Positions 61,012-64,000 of a DNA stretch of 64,000 nucleotides are shown one piece after another. The DNA lies in contig NZ_FYED01000004.1 of NCBI RefSeq assembly GCF_900187565.1, forward strand, positions 124,001-188,000, read 5' to 3'. Made by a program: the position numbers and the translations under genes. Under the pieces are notes generated by a model, which was not told where the DNA came from, searched no databases, and saw only the letters and a program-made list of their open reading frames with translations. How positions within the stretch are numbered: the first letter of the stretch is position 1; the number at the start of each line of letters is the position of its first letter. Origin of the DNA: Pseudomonas sp. Irchel 3A7. GTDB lineage: Bacteria; Pseudomonadota; Gammaproteobacteria; Pseudomonadales; Pseudomonadaceae.

Positions 61012-62410
61012 TGAACTCCTCGCCGAGAATATTCAGACTTACCTTGAGCGCAAAGACTTCGAAGTGACGGTCTGCCACTCGGCTGAAGACGCACTGGAGC
61101 AATTGAGGACTTTCGTTCCCGACGTGGTGCTGACCGACAACTCGTTGCCAGGCATGAGTGGTCACGACCTGATCCAGAAGCTGCGCATCAGCGCGCCGGA
61201 TCTGAAAGTGATCATGATGACCGGCTACGGCAACGTCGAGGACGCCGTGGTGGCCATGAAGGAAGGCGCGTTCCATTACGTGACCAAACCCGTGGCGCTG
61301 CCGGAACTCAAGCTGCTGCTGGACAAGGCCCTGGCTACCGAAAGGATGGAGCGCACGCTGTCGTTCTATCAGGAGCGCGAGGCGCAAAAGTCCGGGGTGC
61401 AGGCGCTGATCGGCGAATCGGCGCCGATGGTCTACCTCAAAGGCACCATCGCCCAGTTGCTCGACGCCGAACGCCGGATGGCCAACACCGACCTGCCGCC
61501 GGTGCTGGTGGAAGGTGAGACGGGCACTGGCAAGGAACTGGTGGCCCGTGCCCTGCATTTCGACGGCCCACGCGCCAAAGGGCCATTCATTGAATTCAAC
61601 TGCGCCTCGATTCCCTCCAACCTGGTGGAGTCGGAGCTGTTCGGTCACGAGAAAGGTGCCTTTACCGACGCCAAGGATCGTCGTGTCGGGCTGGTGGAAG
61701 CGGCCGACGGCGGCACGCTGTTTCTCGATGAAGTGGGGGAAATGGACCTGCTGTTGCAAGCCAAGCTGCTCAAGCTGCTGGAAGACCGGAGCATCCGCCG
61801 GGTCGGTTCGGTCAAGGAGCGTAAAGTCGATCTGCGGGTGATCAGCGCCACCAATTGCAACCTCGAACAAATGGTCCAGCAGGGCAAGTTCCGCCGCGAC
61901 CTGTTTTTCCGCCTGCGCATCATCTCGATCAAGGTGCCGCGCTTGTATGCCCGTGGTGAAGACATCCTGTTGCTGGCCCGGCACTTTCTGGGGACCCATG
62001 GCAAACGCTATGGCAAACCGCATTTGCGTTTCAGCGATCAGGCCGAAGAGTTGCTGCTCAACTACAGCTGGCCGGGTAACGTGCGCGAGTTGCGCAACAT
62101 GCTGGAGCAGACCGTGCTGCTGGCGCAAAGCGACATCGTCGCCGCCCATCAGCTGAATGTCTGCATGAGCCTGGTGGATGAACCACCGCCGTATCAACAC
62201 GAGCTGCCACCCAGCGAATCACGCGTGGCTTACAACGGCACCGAGTCGATGAACCTGCCGGAAGTCGAACGCGACATGGTGCGCAAGATGCTCGACAAGA
62301 CCGACTGGAACGTTACCAAGTCCGCACGGCTGCTGGGCTTGAGCCGCGACATGCTGCGCTATCGGATCGAAAAACTCGGCCTTGCGCGCCCGGACAAACG
62401 GCAGTGGTAG
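60980..62410 (+). CDS. mnxR: sigma-54-dependent response regulator MnxR
   Basis: A 476-residue NtrC-type activator. Receiver ~1-120 with Asp53 ('VLTDNSLPGMSG') and Lys in 'VTKPVALPE'; AAA+ domain with Walker A 'GETGTGKE' near 179, the sigma-54 contact loop as 'GAFTDA' near 226 (usual GAFTGA), Walker B 'GGTLFLDEVGEM' near 246, and arginine finger region 'FRRDLFFRLRI'; Fis-type HTH near the end ('WNVTKSARLLGLSRDMLRYR'). GGGAGGGG precedes the ATG, inside mnxS2. It probably drives the six sigma-54 promoters of the island through the CCCC-N6-GGGG sites. Confidence 0.87.
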   Translation: MEHSILLVEDDELLAENIQTYLERKDFEVTVCHSAEDALEQLRTFVPDVVLTDNSLPGMSGHDLIQKLRISAPDLKVIMMTGYGNVEDAVVAMKEGAFHYVTKPVALPELKLLLDKALATERMERTLSFYQEREAQKSGVQALIGESAPMVYLKGTIAQLLDAERRMANTDLPPVLVEGETGTGKELVARALHFDGPRAKGPFIEFNCASIPSNLVESELFGHEKGAFTDAKDRRVGLVEAADGGTLFLDEVGEMDLLLQAKLLKLLEDRSIRRVGSVKERKVDLRVISATNCNLEQMVQQGKFRRDLFFRLRIISIKVPRLYARGEDILLLARHFLGTHGKRYGKPHLRFSDQAEELLLNYSWPGNVRELRNMLEQTVLLAQSDIVAAHQLNVCMSLVDEPPPYQHELPPSESRVAYNGTESMNLPEVERDMVRKMLDKTDWNVTKSARLLGLSRDMLRYRIEKLGLARPDKRQW

Positions 62411-62456
62411 TGGGGCAGTTGCGAGCCGCAAGCTTCAAGCTGCAAGGTAAGAGCAG

Positions 62457-62840
62457 TTACAAAGCAGGGCCTGGAGTGCTCAGGCAGGCCAGCATGCACC
62501 TCGGGTCGATGACTTCCTGGTTCACGTAGACGCCGCGCTCCGAATCGTAGGTGCGGATGAACACGCGAACAGTGGCATCGGCCACCGTGGGCAACCGTGA
62601 GTCGGAAAACACGTGCTCGCTGGAAACCGGGATGAACGTCTGGGGCGATGTCGGGATATATGACCCCGGCGGTACGGTGCTCAGCGAAGGAGGGGCGGGG
62701 TGGGCGAAGGGTTGATCGGCCCCGTAATAGTTGAACTCACTGCTCGACTGCTCGGTTTGCATCGGGCTGTCATCCGCCCGTGCACAGGTGGCGGCGGTCA
62801 GGCAAAGGGCAAGCAACAGCATCTGTTCGGTCTTGTTCAT
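62457..62840 (-). CDS. small secreted protein, unknown
   Basis: A 127-residue protein with a signal peptide ('LLLALCLTAATCARA') and a Ser/Pro/Tyr-rich mature part; the C-terminal half has 'VRVFIRTYDSERGVYVNQEV' and two cysteines in 'DPRCMLACLSTPG'. AGGTG precedes ATG 62840. It is convergent with mnxR, 46 bases away. I recognise no family; its export fits the theme of the island but its membership is open. Confidence 0.65.
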   Translation of the reverse strand: MNKTEQMLLLALCLTAATCARADDSPMQTEQSSSEFNYYGADQPFAHPAPPSLSTVPPGSYIPTSPQTFIPVSSEHVFSDSRLPTVADATVRVFIRTYDSERGVYVNQEVIDPRCMLACLSTPGPAL

Positions 62841-62902
62841 GGCAGCACCTGTGACATCGGTTTTCGCGCATATCCCCAAGGTCATTAACTATAGCGCCCC
62901 CT

Positions 62903-63001
62903 GTAGGAGCGAGCCTGCTCGCGATGGGCTAGAGAGCCCCGCGGGGTGTCAGGCTCCCCGTGTTATCGTTAACGATCATCGCGAGCAAGCTCGCTCCTAC
63001 A
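62903..63001. repeat. variant REP pair
   Basis: An inverted pair of the GTAGGAGCGAGCCTGCTCGC variant between the divergent small secreted protein and the methyltransferase. Confidence 0.88.
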
Positions 63002-63035
63002 ACCGTCAATCAAAGACCCGATTCTGGAATGTGCA

Positions 63036-63842
63036 ATGGAAATGCCGACAAAAGAACAAGCCATCGCCAGCAACCGCGATGCCTGGAACGACTCCGCCCG
63101 CCACCACAAGGACAGCCCTGACTGGCAGGTGCTCTTGAGCGCCGTGGCCCGCGCGGATTTTACCTGCCTGGATGACACCCTGACCGCTGTATTGACCGAG
63201 GTCGGTGTCGATGGCAAGGATGTGGTGCAACTGGGCTGCAACAATGGCCGCGAAAGCCTGTCGCTGTTTGCCCTGGGCGCCCGGCAGGTGGTCGGTGTCG
63301 ACCAGTCCGCGGCGTTTCTCGACCAGGCGCGGGAACTGGCGTCACGCTCGGCCCATCAGCCTGCATTCATCGAGGCCGATATTCACCGTTTGCCGCTTGA
63401 GTTACAGAGCCGTTTCGACCTGGCGTTGATCACCATCGGCGTATTGAACTGGATGCCGGACATCGGCGAATTTTTCCGCCATGTGGCACAGACACTGAAG
63501 CCGGGTGGGGCGCTGGTGGTGTACGAGACCCATCCGTTCCTGGAAATGTTTGACCCGGAAGGTGCCGATCCCTTCGCCCTGGCCAGTTCGTATTTTCGCA
63601 GCGAGCCGTTCGTGCAGACCGAGCCGATCGTCTACGAGGGCAAAGTCGAACAACAGGCCGCGCCGTCGTACTGGTTCGTCCACACCCTGGGTGCCATCTT
63701 CCACGGCGCCCTCGCGGGGGGTCTGAACATCCGCCATTTCAAGGAATACCCGCATTCCAATCGTGAGGAACTGTACGACCGTTACCAACAGCGGGAGGCG
63801 CAGTTGCCGATGTGTTTTACATTGGTGGTGCAGAAGGGCTGA
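63036..63842 (+). CDS. class I SAM-dependent methyltransferase
   Basis: A 268-residue cytoplasmic enzyme. SAM-binding motif I is 'VVQLGCNNGRESLSLFALGA' near residue 67, the acidic motif II end is 'VVGVDQSAAFLDQA', and 'LALITIGVLNWMPDIGEFF' and 'LKPGGALVVYETHPF' are motifs III-IV. Substrate unknown. It stands alone between REP elements, and I see no link to the island. Confidence 0.85.
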   Translation: MEMPTKEQAIASNRDAWNDSARHHKDSPDWQVLLSAVARADFTCLDDTLTAVLTEVGVDGKDVVQLGCNNGRESLSLFALGARQVVGVDQSAAFLDQARELASRSAHQPAFIEADIHRLPLELQSRFDLALITIGVLNWMPDIGEFFRHVAQTLKPGGALVVYETHPFLEMFDPEGADPFALASSYFRSEPFVQTEPIVYEGKVEQQAAPSYWFVHTLGAIFHGALAGGLNIRHFKEYPHSNREELYDRYQQREAQLPMCFTLVVQKG

Positions 63843-63865
63843 GGAATGTATTGCGTCGACTGACG

Positions 63866-63966
63866 CCTTCGCGAGCAGGCTCGCTCCCACATGTTGATCG
63901 GTGTCGAACACAAGTGCTGTGCACGACGAAGATCCACTGTGGGAGCAAACCTGCTCGCGAAAGCGG
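63866..63966. repeat. REP pair (back-to-back orientation)
   Basis: An inverse REP (63866-63891) is followed by a forward, slightly changed REP (GTGGGAGCAAACCTGCTCGC, from 63939). The orientation is opposite to the usual pair in this window. Nothing else is visible up to the window end. Confidence 0.85.
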
Positions 63967-64000
63967 TGTTGCATTGAGCATTGATGATGGCTGGGCCAAC

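Overview
The window looks like a chromosome segment of a fluorescent-group Pseudomonas. It has high GC, many short REP palindromes of the 'GTGGGAGCGAGCCTGCTCGCG' type (cut to 20 bases or fewer elsewhere) in the gaps, and typical Pseudomonas proteins such as YcaC, GlxA-type and winged-helix/ATPase regulators, and DUF6338 and DUF6124 relics. I see no rRNA, tRNA, CRISPR array, prophage or intact insertion sequence.

Left part (1-23.2 kb) is ordinary accessory metabolism: a broken DUF6338 gene, an ABC exporter, two alpha/beta hydrolases, a quinone oxidoreductase, an MFS carrier with a divergent LysR regulator, a pirin, a GlxA-like regulator, and two convergent winged-helix/ATPase regulators, one of them cut short. 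An oxidative-stress style run follows (flavodoxin-like quinone reductase, chloroperoxidase-like hydrolase, catalase) next to divergent AraC and LysR regulators. Then come a monooxygenase-domain membrane protein, an amidohydrolase, YcaC and another LysR regulator.

Right part (23.2-62.9 kb) reads as one coherent manganese(II)-oxidation island. Its centre is a 1948-residue secreted multicopper oxidase of the MnxG/MofA (McoA) class, followed by a beta-propeller protein, two SCO copper chaperones, a cytochrome c/periplasmic-binding fusion and a parvulin isomerase. The isomerase and heme protein recall mofB and mofC of Leptothrix. Around it lies a divided type II secretion system (gspG-gspF and a lytic transglycosylase on one side; a receiver-only regulator, gspE, PilN/PilO-like platform proteins, a lipoprotein secretin and three pseudopilins on the other). 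That operon runs straight into the curli export genes csgE-csgF-csgG. On the opposite strand two paralogous secreted proteins lead into csgB and a very large csgA. At the right end are two paralogous sensor kinases, a SCO-cytochrome c fusion and an NtrC-type regulator, which match MnxS1, MnxS2 and MnxR, known to be essential for Mn(II) oxidation in P. putida GB-1.

I find six good sigma-54 (-24/-12) promoters, one before each transcription unit of the island, and palindromes of the form CCCC-N6-GGGG upstream of five of them. These are my candidate MnxR enhancer sites. Together they suggest a single regulon that makes, exports and surface-anchors an Mn oxidase in an amyloid matrix. The last part (62.4-64 kb) has an unknown small secreted protein, a methyltransferase and more REP elements.
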